Source: Candidatus Poribacteria bacterium (GTDB lineage Bacteria; Poribacteria; WGA-4E; WGA-3G). From it: a stretch of DNA of 64,000 nt. Position 1 is the stretch's first letter, and the number at the start of each line of letters is the position of its first letter. The DNA lies in assembly GCA_958295945.1 (NCBI GenBank), contig OY282386.1, positions 1,426,001 through 1,490,000 on the forward strand, read 5' to 3'. Below, piece by piece: positions 18,739 to 27,862 of the stretch. The notes under the pieces are model-generated. The model was not told the DNA's origin and made no database searches. It worked only from the letters and a program-made list of their open reading frames with translations. Both the position numbers and the translations under genes were made by a program.

Positions 18739-19878
18739 ATGATTTTTAGATGTTTTTCAACATTGATGATAGCTCTAATAACTGTGCTGTCTATTGTCGG
18801 GTGTGATGATGTTAGTCAAGATATGCTTTCACTATCAAATTACAACATAAGTCTTGTAGACGATGATGAGGCTAAGGCTGGAGGATACACTAAAGTCTAT
18901 GTAAGTCTCAAAGACCCTACTTTCAATGTAGAGATATTTAGAAATGCCAGAGCTGCAATCGATTCAAAAGATTGGACAACGCTATGGATTAATACTGCCA
19001 TTGCTGGCAAAAAACCTATCCCACAGGTTATCGGATTTGATAATCAATTAGAGCGAGACAAGTTTATTAATGAAATGAATATTCGTTCTGATGAAGGTAT
19101 ACAATGGGACTTTGAATATCACGAATATGAATCTGAATATCTATCTGAAAATTTTGATATTGACATAGTATATTCGATAGAATTTAGGCCTGTGTTGCCA
19201 GATTATGATAACCTTACACCCACTCAAATAAAATTGATGGATATATATCCGCCTTTTATAGCAAGTAGCTATCCAGCAGAGTTCGGATCATATGATTTAG
19301 AATTACTATTGGATGATGGAATTGAAGTTACATTTAATGAAAATGTAACTGGCGATCTTAGTCTGATTGAATTAGACACTAATTCATTTGGCGAGATTGT
19401 CGAGACAGATATGGGGTGGATATCCAATACTCAAGGCAAAACTATAACACTTACTAAGGGCGATAATGTTAAATCATTCAGAAACGGATATGCATATCAT
19501 GTTGTCGGATCTGTTGAGGATATTGCTGGCAATACCACTAATGTATATTACTATTTCAGAGTATATGTTTCAGAGTCATATATAGTTTCAAGTAGTCCTG
19601 AAGATGGAAGCCATTCTGTTGATCCAGATCAGTTATCCAAAAACGGCATCACTGTTGAGTTTAATAGGCCAATGACTGGTAAATTAACTCTTAGATATGG
19701 AGATTATAGTGATATGGGATGGACATCCACCATTGAGGGAAATACTATAAAGCTTACTCGTGGCGAGGGAAAACATCTTATGCATGAGGCTGAATATATA
19801 ATTGATGGTATAGTTGAAGATGAGTTCGGAAGTTCTGTTTTTGTATATATAAGTTTTGTAACTGAGGTATTAGAGTAA
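18739..19878 (+). CDS. Lipoprotein with two Ig-like (Big_5-type) domains
   Basis: A 379-aa exported lipoprotein: lipobox SIVGC, lipidation at Cys22. Residues ~30-145 form an unassigned N-terminal domain. Two Big_5-type domains follow at ~165-272 (PPFIASSYPAEFGSYD, VTFNENVTGDL, YHVVGSVEDIAGN) and ~275-378 (VSSSPEDGSHSVD, VEFNRPMTGKL, YIIDGIVEDEFG). The motif order matches domains of surface adhesins and scaffold proteins. The ATG has an AAAGGAG site. The gene is AT-rich and lies between two IS elements. Confidence 0.75.
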   Translation: MIFRCFSTLMIALITVLSIVGCDDVSQDMLSLSNYNISLVDDDEAKAGGYTKVYVSLKDPTFNVEIFRNARAAIDSKDWTTLWINTAIAGKKPIPQVIGFDNQLERDKFINEMNIRSDEGIQWDFEYHEYESEYLSENFDIDIVYSIEFRPVLPDYDNLTPTQIKLMDIYPPFIASSYPAEFGSYDLELLLDDGIEVTFNENVTGDLSLIELDTNSFGEIVETDMGWISNTQGKTITLTKGDNVKSFRNGYAYHVVGSVEDIAGNTTNVYYYFRVYVSESYIVSSSPEDGSHSVDPDQLSKNGITVEFNRPMTGKLTLRYGDYSDMGWTSTIEGNTIKLTRGEGKHLMHEAEYIIDGIVEDEFGSSVFVYISFVTEVLE

Positions 19879-19904
19879 TTAAACTGTGTTTACATGTTAT
19901 ATTA

Positions 19905-21298
19905 ACTATAGTTTGGACAGTTTCAGGTTGGATGTTCACCTATTTCCCGATTATTCTTGAAGTTTTGATTTCTTTTGAAACTCGCAGAAAAGGACTTTTG
20001 TTGTGATCTGTGGCGAAAATAAGCGGTCATCAATCCGCGTGTTATATATTTTGCTTTATACCAATGCATATTTAGTGTCTGCAGCACATTTTCTAAATCA
20101 ATAGGCATGTCGTTTACAGGTGTATCTTGTTCAGCCTGTGTTGTTGTCTCAGTAAAAGCAAGTTGTGTGAGGCAGGTTGCGACAAAACTGAGTTGTGCGA
20201 AACGATTCAACCCTTTACGGCTTCGGAGTTGATATGTCCCAAAACCGAAGTTCTGTTTTGCGTCCCGAAATGCGGTTTCAATCTGCCACCGATTTCTATA
20301 GTGTCGGATCAACTCGTCTACGGGACAATCTAAATCAGAAGTCCATAAACAAAAATAGTGGTATTTTTTAGATTTTTTCTTTCGTGTGCGCTTGACAACA
20401 AGTCTCACGTCCACCGGACACATCTTCGTTCGGACGATTTTATCTGCGACTGAAAGTGTTTCACTATCAACAACCATATCTTTATATGTCCGATATGGAA
20501 TATGCACACGGTTCCCATAACGACGGGGTCTACCCCGTTTCTGTTTCTTCGGTTGTTTCGGTATATAAAAGAACACGGCATTTGACCTTGTGCGGCAGAG
20601 AATGTGGTGCTTTTGCGAAAGGAGTTCTGTGAATACCGCACGCCTATTAAAGCCTCTGTCAAAGACGATAAGACCACGTGGCATCGTAACACACAAGCGT
20701 TTCAGCACCGCAAAACTGTTGTCTCGTTTCTTATTCGGACACATCACGCGGGCAGCCAATGGAAACAGACGAACGCCTTGTGGTGTTGGACAGAGCCATC
20801 CGATAGCACCGAACTGGTGTCCGTGTTTGAACTTCGGTTGGTTCTTGTTCCGTGTGTTATACCGAGTATTTCTGTAAAAGTGGGTGCCACATTGTTTCTT
20901 GCCATGCGTGGGAGAATCAGTTTCATCATAGACATAAACACCCTCACTGAAAGTCCTTTGCACTTGGCGTGTCAAAAAAGACGTGAGTTTATCAATAGAC
21001 CATTTGCTACGAGAGAGAAACTTCGGCAGCGACCAATAGGTCCCGGATTGTTCTGTTGATAAATGGACTTGTGTCATAGTTCCACGATGTGGTGTCCTTA
21101 TCAAACCACGAATAAAAGTTTGAAAATGATTGAAATTGTTGGACTTGAAGAGACTTCTATAATTTGATAACATGTGTTCAAAGCGGAGAAGAGGATTCAT
21201 TAGAAACTTCCTTTCAAAATGCACTAAAAATATATCGAAAGGATACCCTCTTTTCTGCTTTTTGTCACTCAAAAAAATAAAACTGTCCAAACTATAGT
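19905..21298 (-). mobile_element. IS4-superfamily insertion sequence (second family)
   Basis: The ends are ACTATAGTTTGGACAGTTT at 19905-19923 and its reverse complement at 21280-21298. The outermost CTATAG is palindromic, so it is not possible to tell whether it belongs to the inverted repeat or is a target-site duplication. The element is about 1.4 kb. Its right end lies only 8 bp from the TA duplication of the next IS element, which marks this as an insertion hot spot. Confidence 0.78.
19923..21200 (-). CDS. IS4-superfamily transposase
   Basis: The ATG at 21200 has an AAGGAAG site and gives ~425 aa; an upstream extension to 21290 would start inside the terminal repeat and is rejected. Catalytic contexts are VYVYDETDSPTHGKK (first Asp), LIVFDRGFNRRAV (second Asp) and the Y-R-E-K block HYRNRWQIETAFRDAK. 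A basic segment with QKRGRPRRYGNR precedes the third block. It is intact and probably functional. It shares only general features with the transposase at 16062. Confidence 0.85.
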   Translation of the reverse strand: MNPLLRFEHMLSNYRSLFKSNNFNHFQTFIRGLIRTPHRGTMTQVHLSTEQSGTYWSLPKFLSRSKWSIDKLTSFLTRQVQRTFSEGVYVYDETDSPTHGKKQCGTHFYRNTRYNTRNKNQPKFKHGHQFGAIGWLCPTPQGVRLFPLAARVMCPNKKRDNSFAVLKRLCVTMPRGLIVFDRGFNRRAVFTELLSQKHHILCRTRSNAVFFYIPKQPKKQKRGRPRRYGNRVHIPYRTYKDMVVDSETLSVADKIVRTKMCPVDVRLVVKRTRKKKSKKYHYFCLWTSDLDCPVDELIRHYRNRWQIETAFRDAKQNFGFGTYQLRSRKGLNRFAQLSFVATCLTQLAFTETTTQAEQDTPVNDMPIDLENVLQTLNMHWYKAKYITRGLMTAYFRHRSQQKSFSASFKRNQNFKNNREIGEHPT

Positions 21299-21382
21299 AA
21301 TTGTAATACCATTTTTAATTGACAATACGTCATAAATAATTTACACTCTATTGTGAAACTTTTATCAGTCAGGAAGGACATA

Positions 21383-21838
21383 ATGAATAGAACAGTACCC
21401 AAGATTCATGAGAGTGTTGAAGAACTCAAATTGCTGCTGCGAAAAGTTACAGAGGCGCATGAAAAGCAAAGACTTTCCATGCTATATCTTGGACAAAGCG
21501 GACAAGCCAAAAACCGAAAACAAGTAGCCGAGTTGTTAGGTTTGCATCGCACGACTATAGGAAACTGGTTGTCGTGTTACGAAGCAGGTGGTCTTGAGAA
21601 ACTCTTAGAGCGTCGGTATCCTCCGGGGTGTGTGCCAGCTCTCACTGAAGAACAACAAACAAGTCTTCGCACTGAGTTGCAGAAACCTGAAGGCTTCAGA
21701 AGTTACAAAGAAATCCAGCAATATATTGCCGATACCTTTGGTGTCAACATGAAATATAGTGCTGTTTACGCGCTTGTTCATGGTAAATGGAAAGCGAAAC
21801 TCAAAGTTCCACGCAAAAGTCATAAAAAAAAACGCTGA
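21383..21838 (+). CDS. IS630 transposase orfA (helix-turn-helix half)
   Basis: A 151-aa protein from the ATG at 21383, preceded by AGGAAGGA; a GTG ten codons upstream is less likely. It contains the DNA-binding part: SGQAKNRKQVAELLGLHRTTIGNWL (HTH) and SYKEIQQYIADTFGVN. It ends just after a nine-A run (21824-21832). Dropping one A would fuse it in frame to orfB through HKKNAEESK, so the complete transposase is probably made by transcriptional or ribosomal slippage. The same arrangement is preserved in copy B. Confidence 0.85.
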   Translation: MNRTVPKIHESVEELKLLLRKVTEAHEKQRLSMLYLGQSGQAKNRKQVAELLGLHRTTIGNWLSCYEAGGLEKLLERRYPPGCVPALTEEQQTSLRTELQKPEGFRSYKEIQQYIADTFGVNMKYSAVYALVHGKWKAKLKVPRKSHKKKR

Positions 21839-22433
21839 AGAGAGTAAAGCGTTTAGAGAAAACTTCCAACAAGAAGTTGCTGATGCCATTGATGAGAAAC
21901 AATCTGACTATTCAAACATCCGTCTTTTCAGTCAAGATGAGACGAGGTATGGTCTTTTGCCTGTTGCTAATAGGCGTATTACCTTATCAGGCATCAAACC
22001 TGTTGCGGAAATAGAATATAGTTTTACCTCAATGTCCCTTTATGGTGCGGTAGACCCTCAAAATGGCGATCATTTTTTTCTTGAGTTCCCGCATCTGAAC
22101 GCCGATTGTTTTCAAATCTTCATAAATCAGTTTTCAACACAGTTTTCAGAAAGCCTAAATGTCATGGTGCTTGATAATGGTCGTTTTCATCAGGCAAAGA
22201 AATTAGAGATACCTGACAATGTCATCTTGTTATTTCTACCACCCTATAGTCCGGAGTTGAACCCGATTGAAAGGCTATGGCAAGATCTTAAGGCAAAGTT
22301 GTTTTGTCAAGCGGACGATACCATTGAAGCGATGCAGAAAAAGATTACGGAGATAATTCACGCTTATTCCACAACAACGATAGCAAAAATAACAGGATTT
22401 TCATTTTTTGTAAAAACCGATAATGTCATATAA
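21759..22433 (+). CDS. IS630 transposase orfB (DDE catalytic half)
   Basis: The catalytic half of the transposase. Its useful coding part begins at the A9 run (about 21824). Contexts are LFSQDETRYGLLP (first Asp), VMVLDNGRFHQAK (second Asp) and YSPELNPIERLWQDLK (Glu), all intact. There is no convincing independent ribosome site, so expression as a fusion with orfA is more likely than as a separate protein. Confidence 0.85.
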   Translation: MLFTRLFMVNGKRNSKFHAKVIKKNAEESKAFRENFQQEVADAIDEKQSDYSNIRLFSQDETRYGLLPVANRRITLSGIKPVAEIEYSFTSMSLYGAVDPQNGDHFFLEFPHLNADCFQIFINQFSTQFSESLNVMVLDNGRFHQAKKLEIPDNVILLFLPPYSPELNPIERLWQDLKAKLFCQADDTIEAMQKKITEIIHAYSTTTIAKITGFSFFVKTDNVI

Positions 22434-22447
22434 TCAATTAGAAATGG

Positions 22448-22782
22448 TATTAGATATGGGCAAGACCCGAACAATGATGGTCTTTGGAAAATCCGGACGA
22501 TCTTGTGAAATACTCAAGATTTGGTCTCAACACCATGGTATAGAACAATTTTGGAGATACCTAAAAACAGATTTGAAACTTTCAAAAATGAGTTTAGCGG
22601 GTAGACAAGGTGCGTATGCGAGCTTGGGTGTCAAAGTGATGAGCTCTCTCTTAGGACAGCATTTGAGCCGTTTGACACATAAAACATTCTATCAGGGACA
22701 ACTTGAACTTTCTGGACAAAGACACATCCTGTTTACTCTTATAGAGCATTTTCATGAACAAATACCAACGAAGCACCTATAG
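22448..22782 (+). pseudogene. Transposase C-terminal fragment, cut by IS630 copy A
   Basis: About 110 residues in one frame directly after the IS630 right end. The segment HHGIEQFWRYLKTDLKLSKM resembles the third catalytic block (E...K) of IS4-type DDE transposases, and the rest (GAYASLGVKVMSSLLG) resembles their C-terminal helices. The upstream part of that gene is not found on the other side of the IS element, so this is a relic. Confidence 0.6.
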
Positions 22783-22959
22783 ACATTGAAATCTACAGCA
22801 ATTTGATAAATACCAGCCTATTTATTTCTTAATCTTCATCAAAGCGCGCCTACCGTTTGTCGTAAGTCCTGCTTATTCTACATCATAGGAACGAGAACCT
22901 TTGCTCACCTGTGCTTAGAAACAGAAAAAACAATATAAAACAAGGTTAATGTGATATAA

Positions 22960-23105
22960 TTACCTAAGTTGCTACCTACTGAATATTAATCATCAAATTA
23001 CTTTATCAAACGAAGAAACAAAGGAATTCTGCATATTTTAGTTCCACTTCTTATTAATCGGGGGTACAAACCCCTCCAACAAATGATAGGTGGCAACTTA
23101 GGTTA
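22960..23105. repeat. MITE-like repeat (CCTAAGTTGCTACCTA family), copy 1
   Basis: The 395-bp gap upstream of the sulfatase gene contains a 146-bp element bounded by the imperfect inverted repeats TTACCTAAGTTGCTACCTA (22960) and TAGGTGGCAACTTAGGTTA (ends 23105). Related ends occur at 43160-43344 and, alone, at 40348-40366. It encodes no protein. The rest of the gap (22783-22959 and 23106-23177) holds nothing recognisable. Confidence 0.7.
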
Positions 23106-23177
23106 TAATAGTAATCAATCCAGAATAAGTCTCTTCAAACCGAAAACTAATTCCTGAAACCAATAATAGGAGACATC

Positions 23178-24515
23178 ATGCCTTCACAACCTAATATATT
23201 ATTTATGATTGCCGATGACCATCGTTGGGATGCCATTGCAGGTATGGGTGATCCGACGGTAAAAACACCGACAATGGACTCACTCATGGAACGTGGCACT
23301 ACGTTCCATCAAACCCACATTATGGGTTCTCTCGTTGGTGCGGTTTGTGTGCCGAGTCGTGCTGCTGTGCTTACAAGTGCTAACCTTTTCCGTAGCGGGG
23401 GTAACCAAATTAACCGAGATTTAGCTGTTTGGCCACAGGTCATGCGCGAAGCGGGGTACCACACATTTTTTAGTGGCAAATGGCACAATGACAGACAAAC
23501 GTTTACTAATAGTTTCGATGATGCCGCGACAATTTTCTTCGGCGGCATGGGTAATCAATATAAAGTGCCAATATTCGATTTTGATCCAACAGGGGCATAC
23601 CCGAAAGATGATAGGTATATTGGCGATAAATTCTCTACAACACTGTTTACAGACTCCGCTGTGGATTTTATAGAGAACTATGACCAAACGGATCCATTTT
23701 TCGTTTATCTCTCCTTTACTTCCCCGCACGATCCACGCACACCACCCGGTGAATACGCAACGATGTATAAACGTGAAGATATTCCTGTTCCAGAAAACTA
23801 CGTTGACGAACACCCGTTTGACAACGGTGAGATGCGGATTCGGGATGAGGTGTTAGCACCGTTCCCACGCACCCCAGAAATCGTCCAACAACATATTGCC
23901 GATTACTACGGTATGATCAGCAGTCAAGATTACGAAATGGGACGTGTTATCCAGACGATAGAAGACAAAGGACAACTTGAAAATACCATCGTTATTTATA
24001 CTGCAGACCACGGACTTGCTGTGGGACAACACGGGTTACTGGGTAAACAGAATCTTTATAGCCACAGCATTCGCGTGCCATCAATATTCGCAGGACCGGG
24101 TATTCCCGATGGACAATCAGTTGATGCATTGACCTATCTCTATGACCTATTCCCGACCGTATGTGACCTTACCAACGTTGATTGTCCCAATACTGTTGAA
24201 GGTTGCAGCTTAGTTCCATTGATGGAAGGTTGTGTTGATAAGGTTCGTGATACGGTTTTCGCTGCATATAAAGACATTCATCGAACTGTGAGTGATGGAC
24301 GTTGGAAACTCATCCGTTATTATGTCTCTGAAGAGACTGGCAAAGGCACGAATTACCTCCAGTTGTTTGATTTAGAGGAAGATCCTTGGGAAACAAATAA
24401 CCTTGCTGAACTTCCTGAACACACGGAACGAGTCAAATCATTGGCGACTGAACTGAAAAGATGGCAGAACGAGGTTGATGATTTTATGAAAGATAGTCCT
24501 GTGTTGTTAGGATAG
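23178..24515 (+). CDS. Sulfatase (formylglycine type)
   Basis: A 445-aa type I sulfatase that hydrolyses sulfate esters, probably on polysaccharides. The CxPSR maturation motif is Cys57-Val-Pro-Ser-Arg61, whose Cys is oxidised to formylglycine. Metal ligands start with Asp13-Asp14 (MIADDHRWD), and YTADHGLAVGQHGLLGKQN supplies the later Asp-His pair and Lys. No signal peptide is visible, so it may be cytoplasmic. AGGAG precedes the ATG. A maturation enzyme (anSME or FGE) is not in the window. A second, distant sulfatase lies at 33942. Confidence 0.9.
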   Translation: MPSQPNILFMIADDHRWDAIAGMGDPTVKTPTMDSLMERGTTFHQTHIMGSLVGAVCVPSRAAVLTSANLFRSGGNQINRDLAVWPQVMREAGYHTFFSGKWHNDRQTFTNSFDDAATIFFGGMGNQYKVPIFDFDPTGAYPKDDRYIGDKFSTTLFTDSAVDFIENYDQTDPFFVYLSFTSPHDPRTPPGEYATMYKREDIPVPENYVDEHPFDNGEMRIRDEVLAPFPRTPEIVQQHIADYYGMISSQDYEMGRVIQTIEDKGQLENTIVIYTADHGLAVGQHGLLGKQNLYSHSIRVPSIFAGPGIPDGQSVDALTYLYDLFPTVCDLTNVDCPNTVEGCSLVPLMEGCVDKVRDTVFAAYKDIHRTVSDGRWKLIRYYVSEETGKGTNYLQLFDLEEDPWETNNLAELPEHTERVKSLATELKRWQNEVDDFMKDSPVLLG

Positions 24516-24539
24516 TAGGCATTTCGTATGAGTGCTTTT

Positions 24540-24676
24540 TATAGTAAAATCTGAAATTAACAAGGCACTTTACATTTAGAAAAACGCGTTTGTAGTCGCG
24601 CAATTCATTGCGCCTCGGACATTATATGAATATGCAATTGGGACAATATGTTTCATTAATTGTAAGTTTTACTATA
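24540..24676. repeat. MITE-like element with TATAGTAAAA ends and a REP-like core
   Basis: 137 bp between TATAGTAAAA (24540-24549) and TTTTACTATA (24667-24676), with the similarity continuing inward to AATTAA/TTAATT. TA at both ends is typical of IS630/Tc1-type non-autonomous elements. The inside holds the REP-like core gtagtcgcgcaattcattg at ~24592-24610, which also occurs inverted at 27741-27773 and in diverged form at 57650-57683. Confidence 0.65.
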
Positions 24677-24736
24677 GTCTTCATTTCTGTGCTAATTGAT
24701 TGGCGCGCTTTCAAAGCGTGCCAACTATCATGTATT

Positions 24737-25885
24737 TCATATTTCACCATATAAATTTCCGATAGCGATTAATCTTGCAGCCTGTTCTGCGGTATCAGAA
24801 ATCAATTGCGGTGCGTCCTCAACCGCATTCTCAAGTGACATCGGTGCTTGCACAATGCCGAGCATTGCATCAATACCCGCATCATAAACTGATTCTGCCC
24901 CTTCACCAATACCACCTGCTATTGCTATGACAGGGATATTGCCTGCTTTTGCGACCTTCGCAACTCCAACAGGTGTCTTTCCAAATGCAGTTTGAAAGTC
25001 CAGTTGCCCTTCCCCAGTGATAACAAGAGAAGCACCTTTCATCCGATCTTTGAGTTTCACAGTGTCAATCATAATATCAATCCCGAGTTTCAAATCTGCG
25101 TTGAGAAATGCCACAAGTCCTGCACCTAATCCTCCTGCAGCACCAGCACCCGGAATGTCGTTGAAGGATTGTCCAAATGTTTGTGTCAACACCTTGTTGT
25201 AATGTTTAAGATGTGCATCAAGTTTTTTCACCATATCAGGTGTTGCACCTTTCTGTGGACCGTAGACATGCGATGCCCCTTCATGACCGGTCAACGGGTT
25301 ATTGACATCACAAGCCACAACAGTTTCTGTATCCGCAATTTTGGCGTGTAATCCTGCTATATCTATTGAAGATAGTTCACCCAGTCCACCGCCACCGCGT
25401 TCAATCGGTTTTCCATCTGTGTTTAGGAACTGGACACCGAGTGCTTCAGCCATTCCGGCACCACCATCATTTGTTGCACTGCCACCGATACCGATGATTA
25501 AACGGCTGCATCCAGCCTGCAAAGCAGTGTAAATGAGTTGTCCTGTGCCATAGGAAGTCGTGTGGAGTGGATTCCGTTTGTCTGATGGAACAAGCGTTAG
25601 ACCGGACGCGGCTGCCATCTCAATTACTGCTGTCTCTCCATTTGCAAGGATACCGAATTCTGCATCTACCTCGTTACCAAGTGGACCTGAAACGCGTTGT
25701 GTTTGAATATGTCCACCTGTTGCATCAACGAGGGATTGCACTGTGCCTTCTCCACCATCTGCCATTGGGATTTTATCTATTTCAGCATCAGGAAACACGC
25801 GGCGAAGTCCTTGTTCTATTGCATTTGCGGCTTGCAAGGCAGTGACGCTTCCCTTGAATGAATCGGGGGCTACTACTATTTTCAT
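24737..25885 (-). CDS. Glycerate 2-kinase (GarK/GlxK family)
   Basis: A 382-aa kinase that phosphorylates D-glycerate from ATP, feeding glyoxylate or sugar-acid breakdown into glycolysis. The N-terminus KIVVAPDSFKGSVTALQAANAIEQGL is the family signature, followed by IPMADGGEGTV, GIGGSATNDGGAG and GEGQLDFQTAFGKTP. Length is normal. It converges toward the upstream sulfatase gene and diverges from the PhyH gene. The pathway fits the 3-hydroxyacid dehydrogenase and dlgD genes in the same window, but they are not linked. Confidence 0.93.
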   Translation of the reverse strand: MKIVVAPDSFKGSVTALQAANAIEQGLRRVFPDAEIDKIPMADGGEGTVQSLVDATGGHIQTQRVSGPLGNEVDAEFGILANGETAVIEMAAASGLTLVPSDKRNPLHTTSYGTGQLIYTALQAGCSRLIIGIGGSATNDGGAGMAEALGVQFLNTDGKPIERGGGGLGELSSIDIAGLHAKIADTETVVACDVNNPLTGHEGASHVYGPQKGATPDMVKKLDAHLKHYNKVLTQTFGQSFNDIPGAGAAGGLGAGLVAFLNADLKLGIDIMIDTVKLKDRMKGASLVITGEGQLDFQTAFGKTPVGVAKVAKAGNIPVIAIAGGIGEGAESVYDAGIDAMLGIVQAPMSLENAVEDAPQLISDTAEQAARLIAIGNLYGEI

Positions 25886-26004
25886 AGTTGAAAGTCTATC
25901 ATGTGCAGTGTCTCTTTGTCAAATTGAATGTAGTCAACAAAACAGTGATGTGATATACTTTGATGAACATTATTTTAACTTCATTTTATGAAAACGGGTG
26001 GCAC

Positions 26005-26772
26005 ATGAATTGGCAAGTTGAAACAACAGCTTCTGACGAACAGGTTACATTTTACAAGGAAAACGGTTATCTTACTTTTGGACGTATCTTTTCAGAGACA
26101 GAATTAGATGAATTACGCGATTATGTTGACGCAATGATTGAAAATTTGCCAGAAGGCAAACGTCCTGAACAGATGGATGTACCTCACTTTGAGCATCCAT
26201 ACCTATTCAAGTATCTCACGCATCCAAATGTATTGAAGGTGATTGAGCGATTTATCGGACCGGATATCTTGCTTTGGTCAAGTCACTTTATTAGCAAACG
26301 CGAAAACGATGGCATGGCGGTACCGTGGCATCAGGATGGTGTATATTGGGGTGAATCTCTTGATCCGATGCATGTTATTACGATGTGGCTTGCAGTAGAT
26401 GAATCCAAAGTTGAAAACGGTTGCATGCGTGTTATTCCCGGAAGTCATAACCATCGTGACCGTCGCTATGAAGCGGTGAAACGAGGAAACAATCTATTTG
26501 GTAGCGAAGTTGTGGAGGAAGACTTAGACGAATCAATCGCAGTGAATTTGGAGTTAGAGGTCGGAGAGTGTCATTTTCACGATGCCTGGACGATCCACAA
26601 TTCCAGTCCGAATATATCCCAAAAACGACGGTGCGGTTACACGATGCGATATATGCCAGCAAATGTTCGTTATCCGGGTGCTGAGTGGCGTTCAACACAC
26701 AAAATTTATCTTTTGCAAGGTGAGGATAGAACAGATGGCTTTAATTCTTATGAACCAATTCCAAACTTTTAA
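26005..26772 (+). CDS. Phytanoyl-CoA dioxygenase family protein
   Basis: A Fe(II)/2-oxoglutarate oxygenase of 255 aa from the ATG at 26005 (an in-frame start upstream at 25960 lies in a region without coding character). The iron-binding HxD is His109-Asp111 in PWHQDGVYW; the distal His is His198 (TIHNSSPN), and Arg215 (RYMP) or a neighbour would bind 2-oxoglutarate. The substrate is unknown. Seventeen bases separate it from the amidohydrolase gene, so they are probably co-transcribed. Confidence 0.9.
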   Translation: MNWQVETTASDEQVTFYKENGYLTFGRIFSETELDELRDYVDAMIENLPEGKRPEQMDVPHFEHPYLFKYLTHPNVLKVIERFIGPDILLWSSHFISKRENDGMAVPWHQDGVYWGESLDPMHVITMWLAVDESKVENGCMRVIPGSHNHRDRRYEAVKRGNNLFGSEVVEEDLDESIAVNLELEVGECHFHDAWTIHNSSPNISQKRRCGYTMRYMPANVRYPGAEWRSTHKIYLLQGEDRTDGFNSYEPIPNF

Positions 26773-26789
26773 TATAGAGAGGAAAACTT

Positions 26790-27647
26790 ATGCGTCCCTA
26801 TATTGACGTTCATTGTCATGTCGGTATGACAGTATCGCGTGCGCCGGTTATTGGACAAAGTGTTGGCAAATGTTTAGCGCGGATGGCTTCTGCAGATGTG
26901 ATCGGTGCGATTCTGTGTCCGACAGCTGGTGGTCCACAGGCACGCGGTGTATTGGACTCGCGTGCTCAGAACGAAGTTATTGCAAATGCCTGTCGAAAAT
27001 ATCCAGAACGATTCCCCATCGGACTTGGGATAGCAGAGGTGCGACATGAACAACCGGGTGTGGATGAACTTGACAGAGCGATGCAGGAAGAAGGTTTAGT
27101 CGGCTTTGTTTGTCATCCTGCGTTGTCGGGACATTCATTAGGTGCTGAATTGCATGCGTTCCTTGAAGTCGTTGCTATGCACAACGGATTGTGTCTGCTG
27201 CATCAAGCGGGTTCCACGCAAAATATTGCTACGTATGCGGACAGATTCCCATCAATAACTTTCATCATCGGACATGTTTCAATGAGCAAAGCGGGGCAGC
27301 TTGATGCGATTGCACATTGTGCAAAGCAGGAGAATATCTGGTACGATGTTGCCCAGAAGCCTGTTGGAGATGAAAGTTGGGACTTAGCGCATCTCGTGAA
27401 TAACCTCGGCAATGAGCAGATTATGTTCGGTAGTGATCTGCCGTATTACGATTTTCGGTTGGTTCAATCACAGATTGAAGAATCACAACTTGACGATGAG
27501 ACGAAAGAACGGATTGCGTATAAAAACGCGGTTCGGTTGGTTCAGCAGTTCCGACCAGATTGGGTGCCGATCCTTACTCCGATAACACCACCACAGAACT
27601 ACTCTGAAGTAGAGATGTGGGATGCGAATGGGGCGCGATTAAAGTAG
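26790..27647 (+). CDS. Amidohydrolase (amidohydrolase_2 family)
   Basis: A 285-aa TIM-barrel metal-dependent hydrolase. The first motif is DVHCHVG (His8, His10). Later motifs are FIIGHVSM (His), and MFGSDLPYYD (the barrel-end Asp). Family members include decarboxylases and lactonases, and the substrate here is undefined. A GAGAGG site lies before the ATG. Pairing with a PhyH oxygenase is compatible with degradation of a small organic acid or lactone, but nothing in the sequence proves it. Confidence 0.85.
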   Translation: MRPYIDVHCHVGMTVSRAPVIGQSVGKCLARMASADVIGAILCPTAGGPQARGVLDSRAQNEVIANACRKYPERFPIGLGIAEVRHEQPGVDELDRAMQEEGLVGFVCHPALSGHSLGAELHAFLEVVAMHNGLCLLHQAGSTQNIATYADRFPSITFIIGHVSMSKAGQLDAIAHCAKQENIWYDVAQKPVGDESWDLAHLVNNLGNEQIMFGSDLPYYDFRLVQSQIEESQLDDETKERIAYKNAVRLVQQFRPDWVPILTPITPPQNYSEVEMWDANGARLK

Positions 27648-27740
27648 TGTCAATTCTGGTTAAGAAAATCCCCTTTAATAGTTTGTATAGATATTTATGG
27701 ACACATGTAAGAGGCGTGTGAATTGCGCTTAGTGAATGTG

Positions 27741-27773
27741 AGAGGCGCAATGAATTGCGCGACTACGAACGCC
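27741..27773. repeat. REP-like palindromic repeat (GCGCAATGAATTGCGC core)
   Basis: The core AGGCGCAATGAATTGCGCGA is self-complementary around GAATTC-like symmetry and is the inverted copy of the sequence at 24585-24617. A related segment, gaattgcgcttagtg, occurs at 27719. The intergenic region 27648-27862 holds no gene. Confidence 0.6.
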
Positions 27774-27862
27774 TGATTTGATAATTATCTGTTATTATTT
27801 AGAAATGACATAATATCGTGGTTAGAAACCACTCCTACAATGTAATATGCTCATGTTGATGT

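Larger units (their letters stand above)
21309..22447 (+). mobile_element. IS630-family insertion sequence, copy A
   Basis: The element is 1139 bp, flanked by TA at 21307-21308 and 22448-22449, the normal IS630 target duplication. Its ends are CCATTTTTAATTGA and TCAATTAGAAATGG. Both translated halves are identical to those of copy B at 52924-54062, which lies in the opposite orientation. This suggests very recent transposition. Confidence 0.9.

Noticed and set aside
21299-22782. Composite transposon formed by the two adjacent IS elements
   Set aside because: The elements belong to different families and do not enclose cargo; they are independent insertions.
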